NCBI RefSeq assembly: GCF_905475395.1
Contig: NC_058337.1
Location: 70,886,368-70,950,367, forward strand
Length of the DNA: 64,000 nucleotides
Source: Chrysoperla carnea
Taxonomy: Eukaryota > Arthropoda > Insecta > Neuroptera > Chrysopidae
Reading direction: 5' to 3'
Shown: piece by piece, positions 34,901 to 46,900 of the stretch
Numbering within the stretch: the first letter of the stretch is position 1
Layout: each line of letters opens with the position of its first letter
The notes under the pieces: model-generated
The model's database searches: none
The model's input: only the letters and a program-made list of their open reading frames with translations
What the model was told of the DNA's origin: nothing
Position numbers and translations under genes: made by a program

Positions 34901-37900
34901 TTTCAACATGTTTCCTGGTAGGACATTACATCCAAAAAATTTCAGCATGGGCTTGTGGTCTAGAGTGTCATTTTTAACATGAATGGTAGATTCTCTCTCA
35001 TAGAGGAGAATATGATTTACCGGTTGTTTTGTAGAAAATTATGGGATAAAGGAAGTTTTTCTAATAGTTTCCACTTTAAACTAGAAGCTTTCTTTGGAGG
35101 GTTTTTGCCAGTCGATAATATAACTTAAGCTATGTTTTTAGCCCTTTCCCCTATCATAAAAATATGAATAAAAAATTAAGTCTTATCAGAATTCTATAAA
35201 TAATAGAAGTAAAAACTACTTTTCCAAAGAAAAATTTTCTTACCGATATAACACATAATGCTGAATCATGAAAAATATATCAAATGCAACGGAGAAAAAT
35301 CCTAAACCAAATTTTGTTGGATCGCTTAATATTGAAATCCAGTCATCTGAAAAATATCAAACATGTTATAAATTATAGCCGTTTTATTTTATAGGACGGC
35401 TAATTTTGTATAAATCGATTGTATTGGTAACGGAAATACTGAACTGTAATTGTACATAGAAAGAATCATTTGCAGCATGCTTAATAATCCACCAGTAAAA
35501 TCTAAAAATATATTTCCAATACTCCAACCAACAGTACTTTTGCGTTTATAATTCATATAAGCCTGGAAAAAAAAAACATTTTAATTTATAACTTTAGGAT
35601 ACTATTTGATGTTAAATAGCCCCTTTACAGTAAGGGACCACGGGATCCGGACTCAGTTACCAAATATTTTTTATTTCGATGAAATTTTAAGTATAAAGAA
35701 TTTTCAAAATTATATCTTAATGTTATTAGCGTTATCGAGCTTGCATTAGAATGTAAAAGGCAGATAGATAAGTGGAAGTCTTAATGTGGAAGTTGCCACA
35801 ATAATGTTCATTTGACTAATAGTCACCAGTTTCAATGGTGAGCGTTCATTTCAATAAAAATGGACGTGTTGTCCATATATTTCACTTTTTAGCCAAACAA
35901 AAATGTTTTAGCTACACATCACAGAGCCATTGTCATTGTGGTTAGTTTTAGCCTTAACGTCCTCATGTGTCACTATGGACCCTATGGTGGTTGCACATGT
36001 GGATGGTTGTAGAGGTGTAAAAGAAAAGGGGGTTGAAAATATATTTTTTGATAATATATTACTATTATTCGCCTACGTTATTCCGGACTGATCTAGAATG
36101 TTCTCGATAAGTCTTTCTAGACTGATCTAGAACGGTCTCGATTAGTCTTGACATTTCTAGAATAATTTGAAATATTCCAGATCGATTTATAAACTTCGAG
36201 AAAAATCTAGAAAGCTCTAAAATATATTAAACTGTTTTAAATGAGTTGAAAATGTTTAGATTTTCATCATTCATAGAATATTCTGGACTGGAAAAATGAA
36301 ATAGCAATCTGGAAAGCTCTAAAATATATAAAATTTATATTGTAATTGTCTTAAATACAAATCAATAATTGTATAATTTGAAAAAAAAAACAAAAAAAAC
36401 TAGTGTTTGCAGCAAGTAATGAACAAAAAATGAAGTAAGAACCACTATGCTTCTTCTATACACTAAAAATATTGAAACAAACCACTAAAATCAACTCAAA
36501 ACAAGATTTATTTATGGCATCCACGTTTAAAAAACTTACTGATTGCATCACCGCTGGGACTTTGCGTAAGTACATAAAGAAATAAATTACTTAATTATAT
36601 GTACATAAATAAATAAATTTATTTTACAGAACAAATGTTCTTTGTCCTGTTAGGCAACTTCGTATATAAGAAAATTTTCGATTGAGTTTTCGATAAAACG
36701 GAGCAATCGCAGCCATCGGCATATCGATTAAAGGACACACCGTCCCACTCCTTTTTGTCTCTCCCTGATTTTCTAACTACCAAAATACAGTTTCTTATAT
36801 TATCCTGTGACTATTAATAATATTTGAAAAACTCTTAAACGGGTAGTTCATGTCATTTGCAGTTTTTGACAAATAGGAAAATCATAATATGCTCCCATGT
36901 TTAACTATGGAAGTGAAAAAGGATTATGTCGCCACGAAAAGTTCAAATTGATGAACCATTGTTGCTAAATTGTTAGGAAAAACTTACTTGTGGAATGTAT
37001 TTAATTAATGTGATACATAATTTAACTGATGAACAACAATTAATAAAATCCAACCACAAAATGGTACCAGTAATAGCTAAAATACAGGTAACTCCAACAA
37101 ACAAACCAAACACACATATTATACCAATCGCAGTAAATGAAACCCGTTGATTGTCACGTTCATAGATAAAACATTGTAAAATTGTCACAATTGTTGCAAA
37201 TGTTGCATGTAATGCAAACACAATATCATTCACTTGTACTGGAATTACGCTACGTGGATACTTTGAAGCAAATTCGCTCTAAAAATTAAATTTTAGAAAA
37301 AAAAAAATTGTTAATCAATTTAGAATTTTCCATTTTTATACTATTTATAATCATTCTACACAATGTGTTCAAATCACGAGGATTTTTGAATTTCAAGAGT
37401 GGTAAATGGCATTCAATATCAGGGGGCGAATTTCGGGATAATTTTTGAAGAGAGTAACCAATAAAACTGAAGGGATCAATTCTTGTTTATAATCCTAGCA
37501 AACTTAATCCTTGAAATTTCAATTTAGTAGTACCGACAGTAAACCGGAAATTGTTACAGATGTTTATTGGACCCTATTATTACATTTGTAAAAGTGATGT
37601 GACGGTTGGGGTTCGACAAGACGTCGTAGAAAAACATTTTTGCTCAGAAAAACTGATAGCAAATATCTCTGAAAATGTGCAAAGCAAATCAAAAGTTATA
37701 AAGAACTAAAATGGTGCCATTCTTTACACATACGGTACTTTCCAAATTTTCGTATTTATCAGGAATTGAGTTAAACACGATTGCTTGTAAGAATTATATG
37801 TCATGTGTCATGTGTTTTTTTTGTATTTTAGACTAAGCGTACCTGAAAAAGTAGTCAATTTATAAAATAATTCGTGACAGGGTAAACTCAGCAGGAAAGG

Positions 37901-40900
37901 GTTAATAAATGGGTTACAAATGTTGAGTAAAAAATTCAACAGCTGAATGTTTTCCGGTGAAGAGGGGTGGGGGTTGTAAGAGGTGATCATTTTTTTTGTA
38001 AAAACATCAAAATTCATATAAAAAAATAAATTTTTGTATGCAAAAAACAATCTTAAAATTGCAAAAAATGGGAAAATTATATAATAATCAAATTTCATAT
38101 CAATTCGCATTTTTTAATTTTTTATGCAATACAAATTACATATTTGATGTATATATGTAGAAATTGCCTCATATACTGAAATATTTATAAGTTCAATGTT
38201 CAATTCTTCATACAATGATTTCATCATTTACGTAATAATATTGCCTATATTTTTATATGAATAATGTTATGAAAGAATCATTGGGTGAAAATTAATCTTA
38301 ATAATTCAATAAACACTCAGCTTGTATATCTTGTAAGTTCTTGCGCTTTTATTTTGCTTAGCACTGTAAAAAACTTGAAAACTTGCATTTCTGAATGCAA
38401 GTAAAAATTTTTCATAGTTTCAAATGTTGGAAAAATTGTTCAGTAAACGGATAGCGTTATAAATTTTTTAACTGTTCATATTTGAAAATTGAAAATCATG
38501 TAATGTGTGATAATTTAAATAATGTGATTCATATTTTCAACTTTACATGATAAACAATAATTGTTTTTATTTTTGAAGTATTTAACTCTTATTAATGATA
38601 AACAATGAGTTATGATTCATGAATTTTAGCATGCCAAAGAAGAAAAATTTATAATTTAAAAAAAATATATATATATAATTAATTGTTGTAATTTGATATT
38701 TAAAGAGAATAAAATCCAAATAAATAACCTTGATTTCAAGTAAATTAACCTTTGTTCGGCATAAGCTATAGGCGTGGTATTCAGTGTTGTGAGATTATTA
38801 AAAAAATGATCGTGAATTATTCGATTTTACCAAAAAAAAAGACTAGCCGACCTGACAATTTCAAATGAATTTTCACTTTAGTGAAATATTTACTTAATAC
38901 ATTTTTTATACTATGAACGCCTAGTTACATTACCGCAATTTAAATGACCCGTATTTGCACAATCACCTTTACAAGATTTAAAAACTAAAAAGCACATTTT
39001 AAAATATGTACTCTATGTAAATCCGTGCGATATTTGGAAAATAAATATTTACGTAATTATTTGGGTAATCATAAATTATCCGATTTTACCACAAAAAAGT
39101 TTTAGAGCACTGATTTGATGCATCTGGTGGGAATGATTAGTCTCAGAGGCATTCACAGTTAGGACAGGTACTGCGCAAGGTAAAATCAAGGTAAAATATA
39201 TGTGTTAAAAAATATTATTGATGCTGCATGATATATTTATAGTTTAGTATCAATAATAAGGGTAACATAGAAACCGCAAATCATTTGAGTGGTGGGACAC
39301 CGAACAGGATCGAGACTAATCATTCCCTATACAACTGGAGAGACAGTAGACGATACTATTAAGCTCTATAACTTGATGCATTAAAACCGTGCTCTAAAAT
39401 GTGTTATGGGCTCTTGGACCATTTACTTGACCTCAAGACAACTTTAAATGCATATTTATTCTGCTGCCAATATTTACTAACCTACTTTTTTTCTAGAATT
39501 ATAATATTAATTAAATTCGCAATTCGCAATGCATGTATTTGAGTACATCACTATAAAATTTAAATTCAGAGATACCAAAACAATTATGTAAATATGTAAA
39601 ATGATCAAATTTTTTAAAATAAATAAATAATTAAAGATTACCTTAATTTTTGGGATAAAATATAATCCACAGTTAAACACTGAGTATAATAAAAAACCAA
39701 CAATATTTAAACTTATAAAATCAAAATTTAAACCAACCACGCTAAAAATGAACAAACATATATTTTAGTTATTATTATTTAACTTTGAAGGTACAAGGGC
39801 TGACTATGACTATAGTGGTTTTATCACGAGTCTGTGTGTTTTTTATCTTTACGTTAGCCCTGTATAATTTAAAACAGTTACACAGTATAATTTAAAAATG
39901 TTTCTTATTACTTATTTTATTACTTAAGGCAAAAAATTTACAAACCTTTTTCGTTTAAAATTAATATATATTTGTGGATAAAACGATATGGACCATGCCG
40001 CAAAATAAATCCAACCAATAATTGAGGATACTTGAGTAATAACATCACTTTTTTCAACAGTTACCCGTATAAATAATTTATTTGTACTTTAAAAAGAAAG
40101 AATATTTTTGATAAAAAAAAAACAAAACAAAACAACAAACAATTTAAAACTGCATCCCACCCCCATTTCCTTATTAGTAAGTAATTGTAATTCTCATGCA
40201 GTTCTTATGTTCTATTCAGAATTACTCTAAAACGTAAAATTATTAATTGAGAATTATACAACCATTCGAAATCTACGCGCTGCTTTTTGCTATTTTTTTA
40301 TTGACTAGTTTTGAATAAAATTAGATAGATTCTAGAAATCCTTGATGAAATTATCGCTCGGGCACTTCCAGAAAATTTGTTTTCCAGTTGGATATTTTGA
40401 AAGTATCAAAAATATACCTGTTTCAATGAAATTGTTTATTTAAGAATAGTTTGTGTTGCTCCGAGTAAATTAAAAACCTTGACCAAAATAAATTTTACTA
40501 TTTTAGGCACTTATTTCGAATTGAAAATATTATATGTTGAAACTCTATCGCACATTGCGTTGATTCGCACTTTCAATCATAATTATTGGAAAATTACATT
40601 TTTATCAAAAGATAAAGGATATTGTCTAAGTGTCTGTTAATCGATTTTGCCTTGCTGCTCCTAACTTACCTAATAATGACTACTACTTATGTGTTTTTTT
40701 TTGAGAGCGAAATTGATTTCCTAGTGCTTCTAGTATAGAGAAGTTGCATGTTTTTTAATTTTAATGTTTTTCTATTTCTTTTTAAATTTAAGAAATAGAT
40801 TATTGATGAAATTTTACAATAGGGTATTATCGTTAGTCAAAAATAAATTATGAAATTTGAAAAAAGTTAAAATTTATGTAAAAATATACTTAAATATTCT

Positions 40901-43900
40901 GATTTCGAGTGATAATAGCACATTTTTCTTTTAAAATATTAAAATTAAAAATCGAAATTTTTAAACTGTATATCACGTGACCTAAAACGCGGGCAAGCCC
41001 TGCTGTGATGTCATATCGGTATGGGCCATAGACTATCAGTTAGTTCAGTGTAGACAACTGGGTATAATCAAGTATAATATATTATATATCCATAGATAAT
41101 AAGTATTTATATTTATTATAATCAGATGTCTATGAATATATCTGTCAAACTTATTTGTGTTATTTCGTATAACGATACCGATATTATATCATCAAATTGG
41201 ATGCCCGCGTTTTTGACAGTTTAAAAAAGGTTTAAAATATAATTTAAGTTTTTGGCAAGAAAGCGTGTGTATTTTTCCGAAATGAATTTTTGATGGCTTT
41301 TTATTAGCAAAATCAACATTTTGAGGTATTTTTGCAAAAATAGTAGAATACCCTTTTGAAAATGGTTTTTCTATATTTAAATTCAAACGCCAGTAACGTC
41401 AACACAACGCTTTAGTAACGCTAACGCGGAGTGAAATGATAAAATAACATGAAGAATGATAAATAGTTTGCCTCTCAACTTGCTTTCACTATATTATAAC
41501 GTAATTTTTTCTGGAATTATTAATTTAAAAAAAAATTAAATAATTATAGGTACTTTAGATGAATTATGCTTTCATTTATATATATAATTTGTGGCACTCA
41601 AAAAAAATTAATGCAACTGCTCTCTTTCGATTGGTATGATAAGTTTTTTAAGGGGTGGGTAGCAGTATTTGTTACAAATATTATAGTCTTACTCAAAAAG
41701 ATCCGGTGGTGTTGAATTAAAATTTAATGCGGAATGTCCTGCAATACCAGCCGATATACAAACACTGTATGATTGTGATGTGTTATTCTGTGGTGCTTCA
41801 ATTTCAATAATATTCGGTGAAACACTAATTATGTCCGAATGTTGAGGTAATAAAAATATTGTAATATTTTCATTAAATGCCCCACTGTATTAATTATAAT
41901 AAATTAAATAATTAGTTTAATGATCGCTTAATTTATTTATATTTTTAAATAATTATGCATAATAAGATTTACCTGACATTTAATGTAAATGTATCTGATA
42001 GACCTTCAACTAATACCATTGATTTTCTATCGATCGATATCGAAGGTGATGTCTCATCATTTTTGGCTAGAATACTGTCAAATAAACCTAATAATAAAAA
42101 TAAGCGAAGTTAACAATTTAATAATTGTTTGCGTTAACTAATAAGCGTAGCGAATGTTTTATAGCCCCTCAAACATTATAAATGTCTGTAACTTTGATAA
42201 ACGATGCGGGCAAATAGGTGTACAATACAGCCCATACAACCTATAACCGTTTTGGATGCGTTTTTCCGTATATTGGGTATAGGCTATTGTTAATATATTC
42301 GAAGTTATTTTTTTCTGGTTGTGCAAAATATCGTGGTATATCGGCGTCGAAAAAAAAATCGTATATCTTATAGTTTAATAGTGTGTCACATGTCTTTAAA
42401 CGTTAAAAACGTTAAAAGTTAAATGTTTAATGTTATTACGATACAGGTAAAGGATTTGAGTAACATTACTTCTATGACTTATGGCCGTTTCTGTAAACAC
42501 ATATGCTCGAAGTTTTTTTTCGCCAATGTCAAAATATCATATTCCAAGACCCAAATATCTCTAAAGTAATATATAGAATTATTAACGTTATATGACACGA
42601 AAGATTAAGACTCAACTGCTTAATTTTAAGAAAATTTTGTTTTTGGGATAATGCAGGTTTTTTGGCTGTATACATTTTAAAATTATTTTCGTAATTTACA
42701 GGATATTCGGAACGAAAAGTTTTTTTTTTTTTTTTAATGGAACACTCTGTATATTATTTTATTTTCAGGTTTTACGGTCAAAATAAAAGTGAGTTTCATT
42801 TAGGTTTATCTCACTAAAAATTTACGATTTTCGAAATATTCTGTATTTTCTAAAAATGTAGTAGCAATTTTGTACAGATAGAAAAAAAAGATATATTGGA
42901 TCGAAAACATGTGAAGATATCTGTATAAAAAAAATTATCGAAGACAGAAGTACTATAATTTTATAGCCGTTACTGAAAACCTTCTTTGTTAGTGGGTCAT
43001 TCCACTATTGAAAATGGCATCGCAGTACGAACGAACTCTAACTCTTTCATACATACGAGCGAAACAGAATGCCTCCTTTTTTGAAATCGGTTAATTTTTT
43101 ATTCTTAAATAAATAAAAATAATTGATTTGTTCTGGCTATAGAATTTTGTTGAATAATCTCCTTCGAAAAAATCAATTTGTTACTGAATTTTTGTGACTA
43201 ATGCGATTTTTTGAGGCGCACCATGCGATGATTTGAGACGTGTATTGTATTTTAAAGGTATAACTCATTAGCTGCTAGATCCATCCATTACCTGCTATAT
43301 CCAGATCCAAGTGCAACTGAACAATTATCAGTTTTTTGGTTCGTTTGCATTTTGGGAACATAATGGGGATGTTGACTTATATGATTTTTGAAAATGTTTA
43401 TAAATACGCAAAATATGAAAGTTTAAAACTCCTAATTAAACAAAGAGGAAAATATCGACTAGTGACGTCATTGCACAAAAAGAGACAGACAACAATCTTT
43501 GAATGTTTATAACTTGATTCCTTTAAAATACAACAACAGGCCTCAAATCATCTCATGATGAGAAATGTAGTGCGGCAAACACTAACAAATAATAAATCGA
43601 AATTCTTTCTTCGATAATTTTCGTTATATGGACATTTTCACATGTTCTCCGTCTGGAATGGCAATTTTAAAAATAAAAATATAATTTTTCCCATTTTCTC
43701 TTCTCTTTTTACAAAAAAAAAAAAATTCTAATTCCGAAATTGCCAAATAATTTTTCGATTTTTATAGGATGTACAACTTTCATTATAACAGGTTGCTATC
43801 AAGATGTGTCAAATAATTTTTCCCAGAGATAAGTGTCAAGCTTACTTGCTAGCAAAAAAAAAAAAGCACAAAAATTTAAAAACTTACCTAAAACTAACAA

Positions 43901-43954
43901 TCCATATAATAAAAACTTAATTACACTAGGAGTATTTAATTTTCTTGGCTTCAT
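28888..43954 (-). CDS. Ctns: Cystinosin, lysosomal cystine/H+ symporter (complete)
   Basis: Coding exons on the minus strand: 43954-43888, 42087-41973, 41884-41693, 40086-39946, 39741-39642, 37278-36988, 35562-35445, 35346-35244, 28993-28888; every junction is in phase, giving 410 aa (human 367). Signal-like N-terminus [20 protein letters not shown], a luminal domain with four N-glycosylation sequons (N67, N94, N95, N117), then seven membrane helices. PQ-loop 1 is [10 protein letters not shown] (PQ at 162-163), loop 2 [17 protein letters not shown] (PQ at 301-302). Acidic residues matching human D205, D305 and D346 are kept in LNFDF, FLDFTGG and VAFDIFF. In the family this protein exports cystine from lysosomes with protons. 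The C-terminus has YEEL (379-382), a YxxL lysosomal sorting motif, followed by a 28-residue tail. Confidence 0.95.
28994..35243. other. Last cystinosin intron (6.25 kb)
   Basis: It holds a G-run near 29052, an AT-rich patch 30000-30150 and the large inverted repeat 34400-34968. Frames at 29605, 30646, 32035 and 33725 have no recognisable similarity or exon borders. Nothing else is visible in most of it. Confidence 0.55.
34400..34968. repeat. Large inverted repeat, arms ~250 bp, in the last cystinosin intron
   Basis: Left arm about 34400-34648 and right arm about 34720-34968 are imperfect reverse complements around a ~70-bp centre. Shared blocks include GTTGAAAAAGATGCT, AAGCACCATGGCGT, GGTACAGATGAGAA, ATGGATGTCACATCC, GATACTAA and GCGAAT-ACATAAATGC. 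The two frames 34453-34650 (plus) and 34723-34977 (plus) come from the two arms and are not genes. It may be a fold-back transposon; the RNA would form a long hairpin from either strand. Confidence 0.85.
35244..35346 (-). CDS. Ctns: Cystinosin coding exon 8 (TM7)
   Basis: 103 nt; acceptor ttttcag, donor gtaaga. It encodes [20 protein letters not shown] and [13 protein letters not shown], matching human [20 protein letters not shown]. The intron before it is only 98 bp, the one after it 6.25 kb. Confidence 0.93.
35445..35562 (-). CDS. Ctns: Cystinosin coding exon 7 (after PQ-loop 2)
   Basis: 118 nt; acceptor ttccag, donor gttcag (weak). It encodes [20 protein letters not shown] and [19 protein letters not shown]. 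Matches human [20 protein letters not shown]; Asp of LDFTGG corresponds to human D305. Confidence 0.93.
35563..36987. other. Cystinosin intron 6, with TCTAGAA-type degenerate repeats
   Basis: At 36086-36119 and 36120-36162 two ~34-bp units share GACTGATCTAGAA-G-TCTCGAT-AGTCTT; further degenerate copies (AATCT-GAAAGCTCTAAAATA) run to ~36330. AGAATGTTCT at 36095-36104 is a perfect AGAAnnTTCT dyad of heat-shock-element type. Whether this is regulatory or only a minisatellite is open. Confidence 0.55.
36988..37278 (-). CDS. Ctns: Cystinosin coding exon 6 (TM3-TM5)
   Basis: 291 nt, 97 codons, phase 0 at both ends; acceptor ttttag, donor gtaagt. It encodes [48 protein letters not shown] and ...[15 protein letters not shown]. 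It ends exactly after the Gln of the second PQ motif. Confidence 0.95.
37279..39641. other. Cystinosin intron 5 (2.4 kb)
   Basis: AT-rich. An inverted repeat lies at about 39098-39150 against 39315-39405 (TTTTAGAGCAC, TTGATGCAT, GGGAATGATTAGTCTC shared in opposite orientation), probably a small fold-back element. The 100-codon frame at 37808-38110 has no similarity I recognise and no matching splice phase. Confidence 0.55.
39642..39741 (-). CDS. Ctns: Cystinosin coding exon 5 (TM2)
   Basis: 100 nt; acceptor ttttag, donor gtaatc. It encodes [20 protein letters not shown] and [13 protein letters not shown], matching human [20 protein letters not shown]. The Asp in NFDF corresponds to human D205. 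Confidence 0.93.
39946..40086 (-). CDS. Ctns: Cystinosin coding exon 4 (TM1 and PQ-loop 1)
   Basis: 141 nt; acceptor ttaaag, donor gtttgt (not the strongest). It encodes [20 protein letters not shown] and [20 protein letters not shown] then INFKRK. Nearly identical to human [15 protein letters not shown]. Confidence 0.93.
40087..41692. other. Cystinosin intron 3 with a fold-back element
   Basis: About 40980-41222 is bounded by inverted blocks AAAACGCGGGCA and ATATCGGTAT (left 40983-41024, right 41175-41215), a MITE-like fold-back of ~240 bp. The rest is AT-rich without structure I can name. Confidence 0.6.
41693..41884 (-). CDS. Ctns: Cystinosin coding exon 3 (glycosylated luminal domain)
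   Basis: 192 nt; acceptor atacag, donor gtaaga. It encodes [20 protein letters not shown] through [20 protein letters not shown] and ...FNSTPPDLF. Four N-x-S/T sequons fit the heavily glycosylated luminal domain of cystinosins. Confidence 0.88.
41973..42087 (-). CDS. Ctns: Cystinosin coding exon 2 (luminal)
   Basis: 115 nt; acceptor tattag, donor gtaaat. It encodes [20 protein letters not shown] and [17 protein letters not shown]. Poorly conserved luminal sequence; identified by phase and by the 88-bp intron to the next exon. Confidence 0.85.
42088..43887. other. Cystinosin intron 1 with repeat family B fold-back
   Basis: Arms at about 43222-43270 and 43520-43568 share GATGATTTGAG and TGTATTTTAAAGG as inverted copies. 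Between them 43375-43465 carries the block also seen in MICU1 intron 2 in the other orientation. A ~15-nt T-run followed by AATGGAACACTC near 42720-42750 recurs near 14395-14410. Confidence 0.6.
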
Positions 43955-43992
43955 TTTAATGTTGTTTTGTTGACTAGACTTTTAAGAGTAAT
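43888..43992 (-). CDS. Ctns: Cystinosin first coding exon with 5' UTR part
   Basis: The start ATG is at 43954-43952 and donor gtaagt follows 43888. A good acceptor (tttatttcag) ends just above 43992, so 38 nt of 5' UTR are in this exon and at least one noncoding exon must lie upstream; I cannot place it. Coding part: [22 protein letters not shown] plus a split Gly. Confidence 0.85.
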
Positions 43993-46900
43993 CTGAAATA
44001 AAACATAAAAAATATTTTATTAAAAAAATTATTGATTTAATTGTAGTTTAAAGTGACCGTATTATTAATGTCAAGGGAATCTAAAGGTATTTCTCTGTCA
44101 TTGACTCAAATTTAATATATCATATATAATTTAAAACAAGAACATAGTTTAATTATCTGTTTAAACTTTAAAGTATCAAAACTGTTTACATTAAATGATG
44201 TGACTGCACCATTAAATTAAATTAAATTCTAATTATATTTAATAAATCATTTTTGTTTTATTTCAAAGTAATTAGATAGCTCTATTAGTTATTACCAAGA
44301 GTTAATTAATGGAAAAATTTTATCAAAGATTAGTGCAGTAAATCTGATTGTGAAAAAGTGAAATGCATAGTCACAATTTCCGTTCTCAAAAATTATTTTT
44401 TATATATATCAGAAGTCAGAATTGTACCGCCCAGGTCTGAGGAACAATAGAGCTTTTTTTTGATACTTTTATACCTACATTTTTTGAGCGAAATGTGTAA
44501 AAAAAAACAATGGTTTCGATGATGGGTTTTCAAATATATTTCTGAAAATAACCATCAATCCTCTTTATTAAATGTGCTTAAAATCTCTCTTAATTAATGT
44601 TAGTATTATAGTATTTGTTACAACAGTTCACAATCTTGTATATACAGGGTATTAAAAAAGCATAGGAATAGTCGAAAATTTCGAGAATAAGGTTTTTTGT
44701 TTTGAAAAAACATTACACAGAATTATAAAAAATATTTAAGTATGAGTTCATTTTCATAAAATTATCATGAAGATGATTTTTTAAGTAGTATTTTTCGACA
44801 GGCGTTAGTTAACGCTGTGGTCGCAAAAAAGGTATTTCGTAATTTTTGAAAAACTTAAACACACCTAAAAGAAAGAAAAATATTGTATTAGTTCATTTCA
44901 TGCAGATACTTATTTGAAATATTTGCGTTAGTTAACGCTATATTCGCAAATATTTTCTTGCGGCTTTGTTCTAACTGACAAAAAATCAACGCAGAGAAAA
45001 AATAACTCACGACAGAAATGTGTGTTTAAATTCTAAGTAAGATATTTGTAACCACTAACAAAGAAATTAAAAAATTTAGCCTCTAAGAGGTTGAAATGGT
45101 AAAACAGTCAAATTACTCGATCATCAACACATTGTAATAGAACTTAAAAATTTCGAGAGCAAAGTCACGATGGAGGATGCTTTATATATAAAATGTCTAT
45201 ATTTTTTCGTTAGGTGTTATTTTAGTTACGTTCGTTATTATGGAAAGTAATAATTACCCAATTTTAAAATTAACGAAAAGTATATTAAAATTTTTTTGAA
45301 CAAAAAAAAACTTATTTAATGAAAATATCAATTCAACAATTATGTAGATTTTTTATTATATTTATTATTACTATTATATTTATGCATTAAGTGTCCCACT
45401 TTAAGAAATCCAGCTGAAAATTTTTTTAATCCTTTCTCAAGTAAAATTTGCAAGGTTCAAAAAAAAAATTATTGTCCCGAACTGAGAAGACATAAAGGAA
45501 AATTTTAAATTAGAAAAAATAATTTTTATAAAACAACAAACCATTTTTGTTGGAAACATTTTTTCGTAAGCCTATTAAATACATGAAAATGTGCGTGATT
45601 TTTTATAATAATAAAAGATAGAGAAAAACTCCAAAAAACAAGTTAATCTTTGTAAAAAAAAACCAACCAACAACTCTTGATAGGAAATTTATATAAACCT
45701 TGATCAGAATCTGTAGAAATTGATTTGACCCCCCCCCCTCGAATAGGATAACTTTTTATTTAAGTAATCTTTTCAAAAGTCAATCGTTAAAAAATATTTC
45801 ACTTGATTATTTCAAAGGGACACTTGGTATATGAATTCATGTTTTACCTATATTACAATATATTTTCTTTTGAAACATTTTAATTAATGTGTTCAGTTTC
45901 GTGTTTTTGTAGTATTAAAGTAACTAAATTTATTAGATACCTGAACAAATAACAAATGGTAGGTGAAATAGTTGACAAAAACATTAAAATAATAATTTTT
46001 TGTTGAACAAAAATTTAATAATATGCTAATAGTTTTAGTTTTCTGTAGCCAGTTAATATCAACAATTTGATAATTCCAAATTTAATTTAATAATTCAGTA
46101 ATTTTTTTAAATTAATTCAATAATTTTTTTAATTAATTAAAGTTATGAAGTTAATGGAATTTTTATTTTGATCAATTTTTCAACAACTTCTAAAAGTAGT
46201 TAAAGATTTTGGAGAGTTAAAATTTATTTTTGAAATATTCCGTCTTCTGTCAAAATAACTTTTTCAGATTAAATTCTGAGTGCCCATGAAAAGCAGCTAA
46301 TCAACAATATTATTGACTATCAATTAAGCGAAACAACGAAGTTATGCTAAGAATTTAATCTGAAAAAGTTGTTTCGACAGAAGAAGGAAAATTAAAAAAA
46401 AAAAAGTCTCGACATTGTTAACTCAAGCATGTATGGGCGCAGTGTAACGTTTAAAATCTGTGTAGACTTGGAAAAAAAATTTACATTTCCACAGCAAAAA
46501 CGCGAACTAAAAATGTTCAAAAATATCTTCAAAATAGTATGAATTTTCTATTTTTTACAAGTAAAATGTCAACAAATTGTTGAAAATTTACCCTTCTTTA
46601 AAAATAAATACTATAGTTTTTGAGGAAAAATCAGTAACTTCCGGGTCACAATCGGCAAAAACTGAAATAAGGTCAAAATTTTCGAGGATTTTCTTATTTT
46701 TCGGCATGATCCAGTCGTTTGCCGAGGTCGAAAACTTGGATTTTACATTGTCTTTACATTGCAAACAACATATCAAAAAAACAAAAATACCTGATTTGAT
46801 GCAAGGTCCAATGTTTAATTTGATTGTAATATATTAGTATCTAAGAAACAGAAACTATATGACGTTTACTAACTGCAAGGTAAGCAACCAAGAGGATGAT

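Noticed and set aside
34453..34977. Two plus-strand frames of 65 and 84 codons that look non-random ([25 protein letters not shown])
   Set aside because: They are the two arms of one inverted repeat read on the same strand; no homology and no splice context.
37808..38110. 100-codon minus-strand frame inside the cystinosin gene
   Set aside because: AT-driven hydrophobic frame with no similarity; the cystinosin frame is already complete without it.
46577..46837. Overlapping frames on both strands (86 and 62 codons)
   Set aside because: No homology; an open frame on both strands at once usually reflects repeat composition.
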